DNA of 64,000 bases from Saccharothrix espanaensis DSM 44229 (GTDB lineage: Bacteria; Actinomycetota; Actinomycetes; Mycobacteriales; Pseudonocardiaceae). The first letter of the stretch is position 1, and each line of letters begins with the position of its first letter. The stretch spans positions 682,001 through 746,000 of the forward strand of contig NC_019673.1 of the NCBI RefSeq assembly GCF_000328705.1, read 5' to 3'. Below are positions 19,939 through 31,851 of the stretch, one piece after another. Made by a program: the position numbers and the translations under genes. The notes under the pieces are model-generated. The model saw nothing but the letters and a program-made list of their open reading frames with translations, did not search any database and was not told the origin of the DNA.

Positions 19939-21729
19939 ATGAGTGCTTCCGTGCTGACCGCGGTGGCGTGGCCGTATGCGAACGGGCCCCGTCACATCGG
20001 TCACGTGTCAGGGTTCGGTGTCCCTTCCGACGTGTTCTCGCGGTACATGAGGATGTCGGGGAACCGGGTGCTGATGGTGTCCGGCACGGACGAGCACGGC
20101 ACACCCATCTCCGTCCAGGCGGAGAAGGAGGGGCTGACCGAGCGCGAGCTCGCGGACAAGTACAACCGCGTCATCGCCGAGGACCTCCACGGGCTGGGCC
20201 TCTCGTACGACCTGTTCACCCGCACCACCACGGGCAACCACTACAAGGTCGTCCAGGACCTCTTCCTCGCCCTGTGGCGCAACGGCTACGTCATCCCCAA
20301 GACCGAGATGGGCGCGATCAGCCCGTCCACCGGCCGCACCCTGCCCGACCGCTACATCGAGGGCACCTGCCCGATCTGCGGCTACGACGGCGCGCGCGGC
20401 GACCAGTGCGACAACTGCGGCAACCAGCTCGACCCGATCGACCTGAAGAACCCGCGCTCGCGGATCAACGGCGAGGTGCCGAAGTTCGTCGAGACCGAGC
20501 ACCTGTTCCTCGACCTCCCGCAGTTCATCGACGCGCTCGGCGGCTGGCTCCAGACCCGCACCGAGTGGCGGCCGAACGTGCTCAAGTTCAGCCAGAACCT
20601 GATCAAGGACCTGCGCCCGCGCGCGATCACCCGCGACCTCGACTGGGGCGTGCCGATCCCGCTCGACGGCTGGCGCGACCAGCCGCTCAAGCGGTTCTAC
20701 GTGTGGTTCGACGCGGTCATCGGCTACCTCAGCGCGTCGGTCGAGTGGGCCCGGCGCTCCGGCGACGACGACGCCTGGAAGGAGTTCTGGACCGGCGACG
20801 CCCAGGGCTACTACTTCATGGGCAAGGACAACATCGTCTTCCACTCGCTGATCTGGCCGTCGCTGCTGCTCGGCCAGAACGGCCAGGGCGCGAAGGGCGG
20901 CGAGCCGGGCGCGTTCGGCCCGCTGAACCTGCCCACCGAGGTGGTCTCCAGCGAGTTCCTCACGATGAGCGGCTCGAAGTTCTCCACCTCGCGCGGGACC
21001 GTCATCTACGTGACCGACTTCCTGCGCGAGTTCGGCCCGGACGCGCTGCGCTACTTCATCTCGGTGGCCGGCCCGGAGAACCAGGACACCGACTTCACCT
21101 GGGACGAGTTCGTCCGGCGGACGAACTTCGAGCTGGCCAACGAGTGGGGCAACCTGGTCAACCGGTCGATCTCGATGGCGCACAAGAACGTCGGGGCGAT
21201 CCCGGCGCCGACCGCGCTCACCGACGCCGACCACGACCTGCTGACCCTGTCCCGCAACGCCTTCGGCGTGGTCGGCGACGCCCTGCGCCGCTCGCGGTTC
21301 AAGCAGGCCTCGGGCGAGGCGATGAAGGTGGTCGGCGCGGCCAACCGCTACCTGTCCGACCAGGAGCCGTGGAAGCTCAAGGACGACCCGGTCCGCCGGG
21401 ACACCGTCCTGCACACCGCGCTCCAGGTCGTCCAGGACGCGAACACGCTGCTCACGCCGTTCCTGCCGCACTCGGCGCAGAAGGTGCACGAGGCGCTGGG
21501 CGGCTCGGGCGTGTGGGCGGCGCAGCCGCAGCTCAACGAGGTCGCGGACCTCGACGTGCCGGACCGCGAGTACCCGGTGCTGACCGGGGACTACGCCGGT
21601 GAGCAGGCCAAGTGGGAGTCCACGCCGATCCCGGTGGGCCGACCGCTGGCCAAGCCCGCGCCGCTGTTCGCCAAGCTCGACCCGGAGCTGGCCGAGACCG
21701 GCCCGGAGTGGGCCCCGATCGTCAAGTGA
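19939..21729 (+). CDS. metG: methionyl-tRNA synthetase
   Basis: A 596-residue class I synthetase that charges initiator and elongator tRNA-Met. The HIGH motif appears as PRHIGHVSG (residues ~18-26). The zinc knuckle is [18 protein letters not shown], and the KMSKS loop is [11 protein letters not shown]-terminal anticodon-binding helical domain is present, with no EMAPII tRNA-binding extension, as usual in actinobacteria. ATG 19939. It begins the metG-tatD-rpfB-ksgA block. Confidence 0.97.
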   Translation: MSASVLTAVAWPYANGPRHIGHVSGFGVPSDVFSRYMRMSGNRVLMVSGTDEHGTPISVQAEKEGLTERELADKYNRVIAEDLHGLGLSYDLFTRTTTGNHYKVVQDLFLALWRNGYVIPKTEMGAISPSTGRTLPDRYIEGTCPICGYDGARGDQCDNCGNQLDPIDLKNPRSRINGEVPKFVETEHLFLDLPQFIDALGGWLQTRTEWRPNVLKFSQNLIKDLRPRAITRDLDWGVPIPLDGWRDQPLKRFYVWFDAVIGYLSASVEWARRSGDDDAWKEFWTGDAQGYYFMGKDNIVFHSLIWPSLLLGQNGQGAKGGEPGAFGPLNLPTEVVSSEFLTMSGSKFSTSRGTVIYVTDFLREFGPDALRYFISVAGPENQDTDFTWDEFVRRTNFELANEWGNLVNRSISMAHKNVGAIPAPTALTDADHDLLTLSRNAFGVVGDALRRSRFKQASGEAMKVVGAANRYLSDQEPWKLKDDPVRRDTVLHTALQVVQDANTLLTPFLPHSAQKVHEALGGSGVWAAQPQLNEVADLDVPDREYPVLTGDYAGEQAKWESTPIPVGRPLAKPAPLFAKLDPELAETGPEWAPIVK

Positions 21730-21774
21730 GCCGTCAGCGAGCCAGGTGGTGAGCCCGTCCGCGAGCGGAACGAC

Positions 21775-22614
21775 GTGACCAAGCGCAGGGGTGAGCGGCC
21801 ACCGGTCCCGGAAGCACTTCCGGTGCCGGTGGTCGACGCCCACACCCACCTCGACGCCTGCGGGGCGCAGACGCCCGAGCAGGTGCGGGAGATCCTCGAC
21901 CGGGCAAATGCGGCCGGGGTCGACCGGGTGATCACGGTCGCCGACGACCTGGCGTCCGCGCGGTGGGCGGCGCAAGCCGCCACGTGGGACGAGCGGGTGT
22001 TCGCGGCGGTCGCGCTGCACCCGACCCGAACGTCCACTTTCACCGATGCCGACCGCGCGGAACTCACCGCGCTGGCCGCGCGACCGCGCGTGGTGGCGAT
22101 CGGCGAGACCGGTTTGGACTACTACTGGGACTACTCGCCGCCGGCCGCGCAGCACGACGCCTTCCGTTGGCACATCGAGCTTTCCAAGCTCTCCGGCAAG
22201 ACCCTGATGATCCACGACCGGGACGCGCACGACGACGTGCTCAAGGTGCTGGACGAGGAGGGCGCGCCGTCCACAGTGGTCTTCCACTGCTTCTCCGGCG
22301 ACCTCGACTTCGCGCGCGCGTGCGTGGAGCGCGGGTTCGTCCTGTCGTTCGCCGGCGCGGTGACCTTCCGCAACGCGGGGGCGCTGCGCGAGGCGGCGGC
22401 GTGGGTGCCGGCCGACCACCTCCTGGTGGAGACCGACGCCCCCTTCCTGACGCCCCACCCGTTCAGGGGGCGGCCGAACGAGCCGTACTGCGCGAACTAC
22501 ACGCTCCGTGACATCGCGACGTTGCGTGACGTGGATGTGGCCGACCTTGCGTCAACTGTCACCCGAAACGCCGAGCGGGTCTTCAACCTCGGTGACGTGG
22601 TGCAGTCGCAGTAG
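21775..22614 (+). CDS. tatD: TatD-family metal-dependent DNase
   Basis: A 279-residue TIM-barrel hydrolase. It shows the N-terminal VVDAHTHLD metal motif, GETGLDYYWD, the MIHDRDAHDD histidine/aspartate region, HCFSGD and LLVETDAPFLTP. TatD enzymes are Mg-dependent 3'-5' exonucleases linked to DNA repair and quality control. GTG 21775 lies 45 nt after metG; it is likely in one operon. Confidence 0.94.
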   Translation: MTKRRGERPPVPEALPVPVVDAHTHLDACGAQTPEQVREILDRANAAGVDRVITVADDLASARWAAQAATWDERVFAAVALHPTRTSTFTDADRAELTALAARPRVVAIGETGLDYYWDYSPPAAQHDAFRWHIELSKLSGKTLMIHDRDAHDDVLKVLDEEGAPSTVVFHCFSGDLDFARACVERGFVLSFAGAVTFRNAGALREAAAWVPADHLLVETDAPFLTPHPFRGRPNEPYCANYTLRDIATLRDVDVADLASTVTRNAERVFNLGDVVQSQ

Positions 22615-22889
22615 GACTTACGACGAATGGCGGACGGACTTGCTCCGCTGTTGGGGTGATCGAACTCACAAGGCGGGTAGGGGTGTTTGCACAACCCCCG
22701 CGCACCCGTTACGGTCCCGTGACCGTGCCCCGAGTTCGATCCCCCTGGGGCGCAGCCCGCAGTCGGGGCGGGTTTACACACCAGAAGCGAGAAGACGGAT
22801 ACACGCGGGAGTTGCCGGAGATCACCTGTTGACCGCCGACACCGAACGTGTGCGCGAAACCTTCGCGCCTTCAGGAGGTATGGAACCCC
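22615..22889. other. rpfB leader / intergenic region
   Basis: A 275-nt gap without a gene. It contains several potential pairings (for example GGGGTG...CAACCCC near 22690-22708) and an AGGAGG ribosome site (22873-22878). Because rpf genes in actinobacteria often carry a cyclic-di-AMP riboswitch I looked for its conserved blocks, but did not find them. Confidence 0.4.
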
Positions 22890-24332
22890 GTGAACTCGTT
22901 CAACGAGGACACCGACTGGTTTACCCCCGTGCGGCCTGACCAGGCACCGCCCACCGGCGTGGACGTCCTGGACAGACCCGAGCCCGGTTGGTCCGACTGG
23001 GACACCACGGTCTTCAGCATCACCCCGGACGACGTGCTGGAGGTCCTCGGACCCGACGCGGACGACCTGCTGGCCAGTGCCAACGTCGACGTCGACGAGC
23101 TGATCAAGCTCATCAACGCCGAGACCACGCTCCTCCCGCCCATCATCATCCCGGACGAGGTCTCCCAGGACCGGGTCGCCGGAGCCCTGGCTGCCGAGCA
23201 GCCGAGCGCCCCGCCCGCCGCCCTGGTCGAAGCCGCCGGGAAGTGGAAGCGCCGCTTCCTCAAGGCCGCGGTCGCCACCGTGCTGGTGACCATCTCCGGC
23301 GGTGGAGCGACCGCCATCGCGATGGACAAGTCCGTCACCGTCGACGTCGACGGCGAACTCAAGACCGTGCGGACCTACGAGTCCACCGTGGGCGAGATCC
23401 TCGCCGACGAGGGCATCGCGGTCGGTGAGCACGACGCGCTCAGCCCGTCCCCCCAGGCGAAGGTCGGCGACGGCGGCAAGATCTCGCTGGACCGCGGCCG
23501 GCTGGTCAAGATGACCGTCGACGGCGAGCAGCGCGAGGGCTGGGTCCGCTCGGTCACCGTGGACGAGGCGCTCGACCAGCTCCAGGTCGCCGACGAGGGC
23601 GCGTGGCTGTCCCACGACCGCGGCATGGCCGTCCCGCTCGGCGGGATGGCGCTGGAGGTCAAGAGCCTCAAGACCGTCACGCTCTACGACGGCGGCACCG
23701 AGCCCAAGCAGCTGCGCACGACGGCGCTGACCGTCGACGAGCTGATGAAGGCCGAGAACATCTCGCTCGGCCCGGAGGACAAGCTCGAGTCCGCCGGCGA
23801 CCTGCGCATCACCAACGGCGCCGAGGTCCACATCAGCCGCACCGGCGTGTCCGTGATCAACGCGACGGAGGCCGTCGAGCCGCCCGTCGAGGAGGTCAAG
23901 GACGACACGATGCTCAAGGGCCAGAAAGAGGTCCTGGAGCCGGGCGAGGCCGGCGAGCAGATCGTCACCTACCGGGTGACCATCAAGAACGGCAAGGAGA
24001 CCGGGCGCGAGAAGCTCGGCGCGAAGGTCACCAAGGAGCCGAAGGCCAAGAAGGTCAAGGTCGGCACCAAGCTCCCGCCCGACGGCGCGGTGTGGGACCG
24101 GCTGGCCAACTGCGAGGCGACCGGCAACTGGGCCATCAACACCGGCAACGGCTACTACGGCGGCCTCCAGTTCAACAAGGGCACGTGGGACGCGTACGGC
24201 GGTGCCGCGTATGCCGCCTACCCCCACCAGGCCAGCCGCGAGCAGCAGATCGCCGTGGCCACCAAGCTGCGCGACGCGCGCGGCGGGTACTCGGCGTGGC
24301 CCCACTGCCAGCAGAAGCTGGGCCTGCCGTAA
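22890..24332 (+). CDS. rpfB: resuscitation-promoting factor, RpfB type
   Basis: An exported peptidoglycan-cleaving enzyme of 480 residues that promotes regrowth of dormant cells. Order: an acidic cytosolic N-terminus (~1-115), one membrane anchor ([23 protein letters not shown]), three DUF348 repeats (each beginning like [20 protein letters not shown]), a G5 domain ([22 protein letters not shown]) and the C-terminal lysozyme-like Rpf domain ([34 protein letters not shown]; catalytic Glu in CEATGNW). GTG 22890 follows AGGAGG with 11-nt spacing. The long cytosolic N-terminus is notable. The position between tatD and ksgA is conserved. Confidence 0.94.
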   Translation: MNSFNEDTDWFTPVRPDQAPPTGVDVLDRPEPGWSDWDTTVFSITPDDVLEVLGPDADDLLASANVDVDELIKLINAETTLLPPIIIPDEVSQDRVAGALAAEQPSAPPAALVEAAGKWKRRFLKAAVATVLVTISGGGATAIAMDKSVTVDVDGELKTVRTYESTVGEILADEGIAVGEHDALSPSPQAKVGDGGKISLDRGRLVKMTVDGEQREGWVRSVTVDEALDQLQVADEGAWLSHDRGMAVPLGGMALEVKSLKTVTLYDGGTEPKQLRTTALTVDELMKAENISLGPEDKLESAGDLRITNGAEVHISRTGVSVINATEAVEPPVEEVKDDTMLKGQKEVLEPGEAGEQIVTYRVTIKNGKETGREKLGAKVTKEPKAKKVKVGTKLPPDGAVWDRLANCEATGNWAINTGNGYYGGLQFNKGTWDAYGGAAYAAYPHQASREQQIAVATKLRDARGGYSAWPHCQQKLGLP

Positions 24333-24341
24333 GTTGCGCGT

Positions 24342-25217
24342 GTGACCGAAGCTTCGTCTTCAGCAGGGCCGGGGAGTGCGCTCCTCGGCCCTGCTGACGT
24401 TCGTCGGCTCGCCGCCGAGCTGGACATCAGGCCCACCAAGAAGCTCGGCCAGAACTTCGTGCACGACCCGAACACCGTCCGCAAGATCGTCTCGGCTGCC
24501 GGGCTGTCGCCCGACGACGTGGTGCTGGAAGTGGGGCCCGGTCTGGGTTCGCTCACGCTGGCGCTCTTGCCCGCCTGCGCTTCGACGGTCGCCGTGGAGA
24601 TCGATCCGGTGCTGGCCGCCCGGCTGCCGCTGACGGTGGCCGAGCGCGCGCCGGGTCTCTCCGAGAGGCTGACCGTGATCGAGGCCGACGCGATGCGCGT
24701 CACGGCCGACCGGTTCGCCACGCCGCCGACGGCGTTGGTGGCCAACCTCCCGTACAACGTGGCGGTGCCGGTCGTGCTGCACCTGATGGCGGAACTGCCT
24801 TCGCTGCGCACCGGATTGGTGATGGTGCAGTCCGAAGTGGCCGATCGGATGGCGGCCGGGCCGGGCAGCAAGGTCTACGGCGTGCCCAGCGTGAAGCTCG
24901 CCTGGTACGCCGACGCCCGCCGGGCCGGGCCGGTCCCGCGCTCGGTGTTCTGGCCGGTGCCCAACGTCGATTCCGCGCTGGTCGCGTTCACCCGCCACGA
25001 GCAGCTGTCCACTGTGGACCGCAAGGTGCTGTTCTCGTTGGTGGACGCGGCTTTCGCGCAACGCCGCAAGATGCTGCGCGGGGCGCTCGCCGGGTGGGCC
25101 GGCTCCGCCGCCGCGGCCGAGCGGCTGTTGGTGCAGGCAGGGGTCGATCCGGGCGTCCGGGGGGAGCAATTGGACGTCGGAGCGTTCATCCGGATAGCCG
25201 AGGTTTCCTCACCGTAA
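24342..25217 (+). CDS. ksgA: 16S rRNA dimethyladenosine transferase
   Basis: Dimethylates A1518/A1519 in helix 45 of 16S rRNA (also called rsmA). The 291 residues show [10 protein letters not shown], the SAM motif [13 protein letters not shown], the acidic ribose ligand AVEID, the catalytic NLPYNVAVP and the downstream [13 protein letters not shown], all diagnostic. GTG 24342 lies 9 nt after rpfB. In related genomes ispE follows directly; here metNIQ and a membrane-protein gene separate them. Confidence 0.96.
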   Translation: MTEASSSAGPGSALLGPADVRRLAAELDIRPTKKLGQNFVHDPNTVRKIVSAAGLSPDDVVLEVGPGLGSLTLALLPACASTVAVEIDPVLAARLPLTVAERAPGLSERLTVIEADAMRVTADRFATPPTALVANLPYNVAVPVVLHLMAELPSLRTGLVMVQSEVADRMAAGPGSKVYGVPSVKLAWYADARRAGPVPRSVFWPVPNVDSALVAFTRHEQLSTVDRKVLFSLVDAAFAQRRKMLRGALAGWAGSAAAAERLLVQAGVDPGVRGEQLDVGAFIRIAEVSSP

Positions 25218-25302
25218 TGGCCGATGATCTTTCGGCCAAAAGTGTGATTTGACGAACGATCCTCATGCGGGCTTGCGTTCAAGCCTCTGCGTCGGGTGTA
25301 CT

Positions 25303-25400
25303 CGTGCTGCCATCCCGAGCGGCTGAGAGACCTGGCTCTACGACGCCGCAGCAACCACCTCCCCACGGAGGCAGGTGCTTCAGCCAGGATCGATGGAGGA
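25303..25400 (+). promoter_or_regulatory. SAM riboswitch (SAM-I/IV clan) upstream of metNIQ
   Basis: An RNA switch that senses S-adenosylmethionine. Visible: GAGCGGCTGAGAGA (25317-25330), the loop CCTGG (25331-25335), GACGCCGCAGCAACC (25342-25356), a P3 hairpin CCTCC-CCAC-GGAGG, and GGTGCTTCAGCCAGG (25374-25388). GCGGC pairs with GCCGC (P2), and loop CCTGG can form the diagnostic pseudoknot with CCAGG (25384-25388). CATCC/GGAT-type pairing can close P1. It sits about 200 nt before metN and ends at a ribosome site, so translational control is likely. Confidence 0.9.
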
Positions 25401-25404
25401 TCAC

Positions 25405-25479
25405 GTGCCCAGGATGCTGCTCACGCGCCGGCGAGTCGTCGACCACGGCCGCCGCACGGTTTCGGGCTGTCGCAGCTAA
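25405..25479 (+). CDS. short leader peptide upstream of metN
   Basis: A 24-codon frame beginning GTG 25405, with GGAGGA at 25395-25400 just ahead. It encodes a peptide containing MLLTRRRVVD, an arginine pair, then VSGCRS before TAA. This resembles the short actinobacterial leader peptides with LLTRRRxVDxxR...CR that precede sulfur-assimilation genes. It lies directly at the 3' edge of the SAM riboswitch, whose expression platform would then control the uORF. Cys-codon attenuation is possible (one TGT codon). Confidence 0.7.
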   Translation: MPRMLLTRRRVVDHGRRTVSGCRS

Positions 25480-25600
25480 CTCCGCCCCAGGCGCTTTTCG
25501 AGTCCTCGTCGTCCCCTCCGCTGGGACACCCTTCTTGAGCCGGCCTTCGGACGTGCACGCCACGAGCGTGCGCTGCCGCGTGCAGTCGTGGAGCGAAATC

Positions 25601-26611
25601 GTGATCACTGTCGAAAACCTCACCAAGACCTTCCCCGGGAGTACCGGTCAGGTTCGCGCGCTGGACGGCGTGAACCTGGACGTGGCCGCCGGCACCGTCC
25701 TGGGCGTCGTCGGCCCCAGCGGTGCGGGCAAGTCCACGCTGGCCCGGTGCGTGGCGCTGCTGGAGCGCCCCGACAGCGGTGCGATCCGCGTCGACGGCAC
25801 CGACCTGGTGTCCCTGGGCGGGCCGGCGCTGCGTGCCGCCCGCCGGCAGATCGGCGTTGTGCCGCAAGGGGATTCGCTGCTGCGCCAGCGGACCGCCGCG
25901 GGCAACGTGGCGCTGCCGCTGGAGTCGGCCGGCGTGCCCGGCCCGCAGCGGCGGACCCGGGTCGCCGAGCTGCTCGACCTGGTCGGCCTGACCGACAAGG
26001 CGGGCTCCTACCCCGACCAGCTCTCCGGCGGCCAGCGCCAGCGGATCGCCGTGGCGCGCGCCCTGGCGGCCAGCCCGTCGGTGCTGCTGGCCGACGAGCC
26101 GACCTCCGCGCTCGACCCCGACACCACCGGCTCGGTGCTCACCGTGCTGGACCGCGCGCGAGCCGAGCTCGGCGTCACCGTGCTCGTGGTCACCCACGAC
26201 ATGGGCGTGGTCCGCAAGATCTGCGACGACGTCGCGGTGCTGGAGGACGGCCGCGTGGTCGAGCACGGCAAGGTGCTGGACCTGGTCGCGGACGCGGCCT
26301 CCCGCACGGCCGCCTCGCTGCTGCCCGCCGTCGACCAGAACCCGGCCGCCGAAGGCGCGTACGACCGCGTCGCGGACGTGGTGCTGGTCGGGTTCGCCGC
26401 GGTCGGCGCGCTGCTGCCCGAGGCGACCAGCCGGTTCGGCGTGGACCTCAACCTGCTCGGCGGCGGTCTGACGCGGCTCGGCGAGACCCCGGTGGCGCGG
26501 TTCCGCGTCGGTCTCAACGGCGAGCGCGCGGACTCGGCGCTGGAGTGGATCGCCGAAGCGGGTGGCGCGGTGCGCCGGACACTGGCGGGGCCCCAGGGAG
26601 TAGCTGCGTGA
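25601..26611 (+). CDS. metN: methionine ABC importer ATP-binding protein
   Basis: A 336-residue ATPase of the D/L-methionine uptake transporter. Walker A is GPSGAGKST, signature LSGGQRQR, Walker B VLLADEPTSALD, with H-loop VVTHD. The C-terminal NIL regulatory domain (VADVVLVGFAAVGALLPEA...) binds methionine and inhibits transport when the pool is full. GTG 25601 lies in the conserved start region ITVENLTKTF. The stop overlaps the metI start (GTGA). Regulation is by the upstream SAM riboswitch. Confidence 0.96.
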   Translation: MITVENLTKTFPGSTGQVRALDGVNLDVAAGTVLGVVGPSGAGKSTLARCVALLERPDSGAIRVDGTDLVSLGGPALRAARRQIGVVPQGDSLLRQRTAAGNVALPLESAGVPGPQRRTRVAELLDLVGLTDKAGSYPDQLSGGQRQRIAVARALAASPSVLLADEPTSALDPDTTGSVLTVLDRARAELGVTVLVVTHDMGVVRKICDDVAVLEDGRVVEHGKVLDLVADAASRTAASLLPAVDQNPAAEGAYDRVADVVLVGFAAVGALLPEATSRFGVDLNLLGGGLTRLGETPVARFRVGLNGERADSALEWIAEAGGAVRRTLAGPQGVAA

Positions 26612-27291
26612 GGTCTGCCACACCCTGGTCCACCGTGTTCGACGACGTCCTGGTCGCGACCGGCCAGACGGTCTACATGGTGGGCGTCTCCACCCTGATC
26701 GCTGTTGTGCTCGGCATCCCGCTCGGCGTCTGGTTGCAGCTCACCGCTCCCGGTGGGCTGCGCCCCAGGCCCGTGGTGCACAAGCTGCTCGGCTTCGTGG
26801 TCGACCTCGGTCGGTCCATGCCCTTCCTGGTCCTGCTGATCGTGCTGATGTCGTTCACCCGGCTGATCCTCGGCGGCACGATCGGGCCGACGGCGGCCAT
26901 CGTGCCGCTGGCGGTCGGCGCGATCCCGTTCGTCGGGCGGCTGGTCCAGAACGTCCTGTCCGAAGTGCACGTGTCGGTGATCGAGGCCGCGGTGACCACC
27001 GGGGCCTCCACGCCGCGGATCGTGCGCAGCGTGCTGCTCCGCGAATCGCTGCCCGCGCTGGTCAACGCGATCGGCGTGACCGCCATCGCCCTGCTCGGCT
27101 ACTCCGCCATGGCCGGTGTGGTGGGCGGCGGCGGCCTCGGCGACCTCGCGGTGCGCGAGGGCTACCAGCGCTTCAACGACCGCTACCTGTGGGCGACGGT
27201 CGTGGTGCTCGCCGTCGTGGCCACCCTGATCCAGTTCATCGGCAACCGCGTGGCCCGGGGCGTCGACCGCCGCCGGCACGCCTCCGTCTGA
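26608..27291 (+). CDS. metI: methionine ABC importer permease
   Basis: A 227-residue membrane permease with five to six helices. The EAA loop, the ATPase docking site, reads EAAVTTGASTPRIVRSVLLRE. The N-terminal TVFDDVLVATGQTVYMVGVST and C-terminal GGGGLGDLAVREGYQRF are typical of MetI. GTG 26608 overlaps metN by 4 nt, giving translational coupling. Confidence 0.95.
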   Translation: MRSATPWSTVFDDVLVATGQTVYMVGVSTLIAVVLGIPLGVWLQLTAPGGLRPRPVVHKLLGFVVDLGRSMPFLVLLIVLMSFTRLILGGTIGPTAAIVPLAVGAIPFVGRLVQNVLSEVHVSVIEAAVTTGASTPRIVRSVLLRESLPALVNAIGVTAIALLGYSAMAGVVGGGGLGDLAVREGYQRFNDRYLWATVVVLAVVATLIQFIGNRVARGVDRRRHASV

Positions 27292-27326
27292 CCCTTTCGT
27301 CTCCGCTCTGCCCTAAGGAATGTGAA

Positions 27327-28133
27327 ATGCGTATTCGTGCTGCCCTCGTCGCCGTGCTGCTGACCGCAGTGGGCTGCGGAAGCGGCCAGACCGGTGCCGC
27401 TTCCGACCCCGAAGCGGCCCTGAAGGTCGGCGTCAGCCCCGTCCCGCACGCCCAGGTGCTCAAGTACGTGGCGGAGAACCTGGCCAAGGACAAGGGCCTC
27501 AAGATCGAGGTCGTCGAGTTCACCGACTACGTCCAGCCCAACACCGCGCTGGTCGACGGCTCGCTGGACGCCAACTACTTCCAGACCATCCCGTACCTGG
27601 ACACCTTCAAGACCGAGAGCGGCGCGAAACTGGAGTGGATCGGGCCGGTGCACGTCGAGCCGCTCGGCGTCTACTCCAAGAAGCACAAGAAGCTCACCGA
27701 CCTGCCCTCCGGCGCGAAGGTCGCGGTCGCCAACGACGCCACGAACGAGGCGCGCGGGCTGCGGCTGCTCGCCGAGAACGGCCTGATCAAGATCAAGGCG
27801 GGCGCGGAGAAGGTCCCGTCCATCCGGGACGTCGCGGAGAACCCGAAGAACCTGGAGTTCGTGGCGCTGGAGGCGGCGCAGCTGCCCCGGTCGCTGGAGG
27901 ACACCGACGCCTCCGTGGTGAACGGCAACTACGCGATCGACGCCGGGCTCAAGCCCGCGACCGACGCGCTGGTGCTGGAGAAGGCCGAGGGCAACCCGAA
28001 CGCCAACGGCCTGGTCACCCGCGCCGAGCTCAAGGACGACAAGCGGATCAGGGACCTGCTGGCCCTGCTCCAGTCGCAGCAGGTCAAGGACTACATCAAG
28101 CAGACCTTCGACGGGGCCGTGCTGGCCGTCTGA
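27327..28133 (+). CDS. metQ: methionine-binding lipoprotein
   Basis: A 268-residue substrate-binding lipoprotein (NlpA family). The signal peptide ends in lipobox LTAVGC (Cys17). [17 protein letters not shown], then [29 protein letters not shown] are hallmark MetQ segments that line the methionine pocket. ATG 27327 follows AAGGA. It completes metNIQ. The next gene converges with a 2-nt gap and no terminator room. Confidence 0.95.
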   Translation: MRIRAALVAVLLTAVGCGSGQTGAASDPEAALKVGVSPVPHAQVLKYVAENLAKDKGLKIEVVEFTDYVQPNTALVDGSLDANYFQTIPYLDTFKTESGAKLEWIGPVHVEPLGVYSKKHKKLTDLPSGAKVAVANDATNEARGLRLLAENGLIKIKAGAEKVPSIRDVAENPKNLEFVALEAAQLPRSLEDTDASVVNGNYAIDAGLKPATDALVLEKAEGNPNANGLVTRAELKDDKRIRDLLALLQSQQVKDYIKQTFDGAVLAV

Positions 28134-28135
28134 GG

Positions 28136-28867
28136 CTAGTGGTCGACGGTGGCGCGCTCTCCGCGGAGGGCGCGCCACGCGCCGTAGAGGGCCAGTGCCG
28201 CCAGCGCCCCGGTGACGACCGTGATCGAGCCGCTGACCAGCAGGTCCGTCGCGTTGTCGCCGGTCGTGGTGAGCGCCGCGAACACCGTGGTGAACACCGC
28301 CAGCGCGGCGAGGACGGCGGCCGGGCGGTCCGGCGGGGCGAACCGGGCCGGGACCGGCCGGCGGGGCATCCGGGACAGCCTCCGCGCGCACCAGACCGCC
28401 ACCAGCAGGGCTCCCAGGACCGTGCTGACCCACTGCGCCAGCGCGAAGCCGGGCAGCCCCAGCACGTCCCGCTCCAAGACCGGGAACAGCCGCACGCCCC
28501 AGCCGTCGTGGTGGGTGAAGGCGTCCCAGACGAGGTGCGTGGTGCTGCCGACCAGCGCCGAGACCGCCGTGGCGAGCCCGAAGCGCGGCGCTCGCAGGTG
28601 GGCGACCCGCGACCGGACCGCCGCCGGGGCCAGCGCGAGCGCCGGTTCGAGCAGCAGCGCGCGGTGGACGAGCAGGGCGGCCAGCGCGATCGGCACGTCC
28701 ACCAGGAGCAGGCCCCACCACGTGTGGGTGTACTCGCCGCCGCCCGGGTAGAGCAGCACGAAGTACGGCAGGTCCGGCGCCATCGAGCCCGCGACCAGCG
28801 CCGACGGCACCAGCGGGCGGCGGGTCAGCGGGAGGACCGCGGCGATGTGCGAGGCGGTGAACGGCAT
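28136..28867 (-). CDS. DUF4184 family membrane protein
   Basis: A 243-residue polytopic membrane protein starting [14 protein letters not shown], the DUF4184 signature, followed by [11 protein letters not shown] and [15 protein letters not shown]. The His/Asp-rich motifs resemble metal-dependent phospholipid hydrolases of the YdjM/DUF457 type, so a membrane hydrolase is possible but unproven. About six helices. It converges with metQ and is divergent from ispE, splitting the usual ksgA-ispE adjacency. Confidence 0.85.
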   Translation of the reverse strand: MPFTASHIAAVLPLTRRPLVPSALVAGSMAPDLPYFVLLYPGGGEYTHTWWGLLLVDVPIALAALLVHRALLLEPALALAPAAVRSRVAHLRAPRFGLATAVSALVGSTTHLVWDAFTHHDGWGVRLFPVLERDVLGLPGFALAQWVSTVLGALLVAVWCARRLSRMPRRPVPARFAPPDRPAAVLAALAVFTTVFAALTTTGDNATDLLVSGSITVVTGALAALALYGAWRALRGERATVDH

Positions 28868-29023
28868 ACCGGCATTCGACCACCCGAGCCCGCCCGAGGC
28901 GGCCCCGGGCACTGCTCCTCCACAAGATCCCCGCACCTCCGACCACCCCCGCCCGGCGGGTTCGTCCGCAGGTGGGAGCCGGGTGGCAGCGAGCACCCGG
29001 CCGACGCCCGTAGGCTTCATGGC

Positions 29024-29989
29024 GTGCTCGCCGTAGTCCCACCCCCGGTCACCGTCCGCGTCCCGGCCAAGGTCAACCTGCACCTGGCGGTCGGTGACCC
29101 GCGCGCGGACGGCTACCACGACCTGGTGACGATCTTCCAAGCGCTGTCCCTGACCGACGAGGTGACGGTCTCGGTCGCCGACGACCCCGGCGTCGAGGTG
29201 CACGGCGAGGGTGCGGACGTGGTGCCCACCGGACCGTCGAACCTGGCCTGGCGGGCGGCGCGGGTGCTGGCCGAGCACGTCGGCCGCGACCCCGACCACC
29301 CCAAGGTCCGGGTGTCGATCCGCAAGGCCATCCCGGTCGCGGGCGGCATGGCGGGCGGCAGCGCGGACGCGGCGGCGACCCTGGTCGGCCTGGCCTCGCT
29401 GTGGCGGCTGGAGATCGGCCGGGACGAGCTGGCGGGGCTGGCCGCCAAGATCGGCGCGGACGTCCCGTTCGCGCTCTACGGCGGCACCGCGCTGGGCACC
29501 GACCGGGGCGACCAGATCGTGCCCGTGCTGGCCCGCCACCAGTTCCACTGGGTGCTCGCGTTCGACCGGCGCGGCCTGTCCACGCCCGAGGTGTTCGGCG
29601 AGCTCGACCGGCTGCGCGCCGACGGCGACCCGCCCCGGGTCGGTGCGGCCGAGGCCGTGCTGGAAGGGCTCGCGTCGGGCGACCCCCGGCAGCTCGCCCT
29701 GCTGCTGGGCAACGACCTCCAGGCCGCCGCGGTGTCGCTGCGGCCGAACCTGCGCCGCACCCTGCGCGCCGGGGTGGACGCCGGTGCGCTGGCCGGGATG
29801 GTGTCCGGGTCCGGTCCCACCTGCGCGTTCCTCTGCACCGACGCCGACTCGGCGGTCCGGGTGGCCGCCGAGCTGGCCGGCGCGGGGGTGTGCCGCACGG
29901 TGCGCGTCGCGCAGGGGCCCGTCCACGGGGCGCGGGTGATCGGGACCGAGGAGACGCCTCGGCCGACACCGCCCGAAGTCCACGCTTGA
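29024..29989 (+). CDS. ispE: 4-diphosphocytidyl-2-C-methyl-D-erythritol kinase
   Basis: GHMP kinase of the MEP isoprenoid pathway, 321 residues. It has [25 protein letters not shown] at the N-terminus, the phosphate loop [25 protein letters not shown] and [15 protein letters not shown] 29024 begins the homologous region. It is close to the downstream ABC-F gene (23 nt) and likely co-transcribed with it. Confidence 0.95.
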   Translation: MLAVVPPPVTVRVPAKVNLHLAVGDPRADGYHDLVTIFQALSLTDEVTVSVADDPGVEVHGEGADVVPTGPSNLAWRAARVLAEHVGRDPDHPKVRVSIRKAIPVAGGMAGGSADAAATLVGLASLWRLEIGRDELAGLAAKIGADVPFALYGGTALGTDRGDQIVPVLARHQFHWVLAFDRRGLSTPEVFGELDRLRADGDPPRVGAAEAVLEGLASGDPRQLALLLGNDLQAAAVSLRPNLRRTLRAGVDAGALAGMVSGSGPTCAFLCTDADSAVRVAAELAGAGVCRTVRVAQGPVHGARVIGTEETPRPTPPEVHA

Positions 29990-30012
29990 AATTTCAGACG
30001 AAGGTTGTGTTG

Positions 30013-31806
<1,794 letters not shown>

Positions 31807-31818
31807 TCCCGGCGGCTT

Positions 31819-31850
31819 CGCGTGTCATCGCCGGGTGGCGGTGACACGCG
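31819..31850. terminator. bidirectional terminator hairpin between convergent genes
   Basis: A 14-bp stem with one G-U (31819-31832 with 31837-31850) and a 4-nt GGGT loop lies exactly between the ABC-F stop and the DivIVA-repeat stop. Confidence 0.75.
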
Positions 31851-31851
31851 G

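Noticed and set aside
22615..22889. cyclic-di-AMP (ydaO) riboswitch before rpfB
   Set aside because: Expected for some actinobacterial rpf genes, but I could not find its conserved blocks; the leader is short and only has simple hairpins. A covariance search with RF00379 would settle it.
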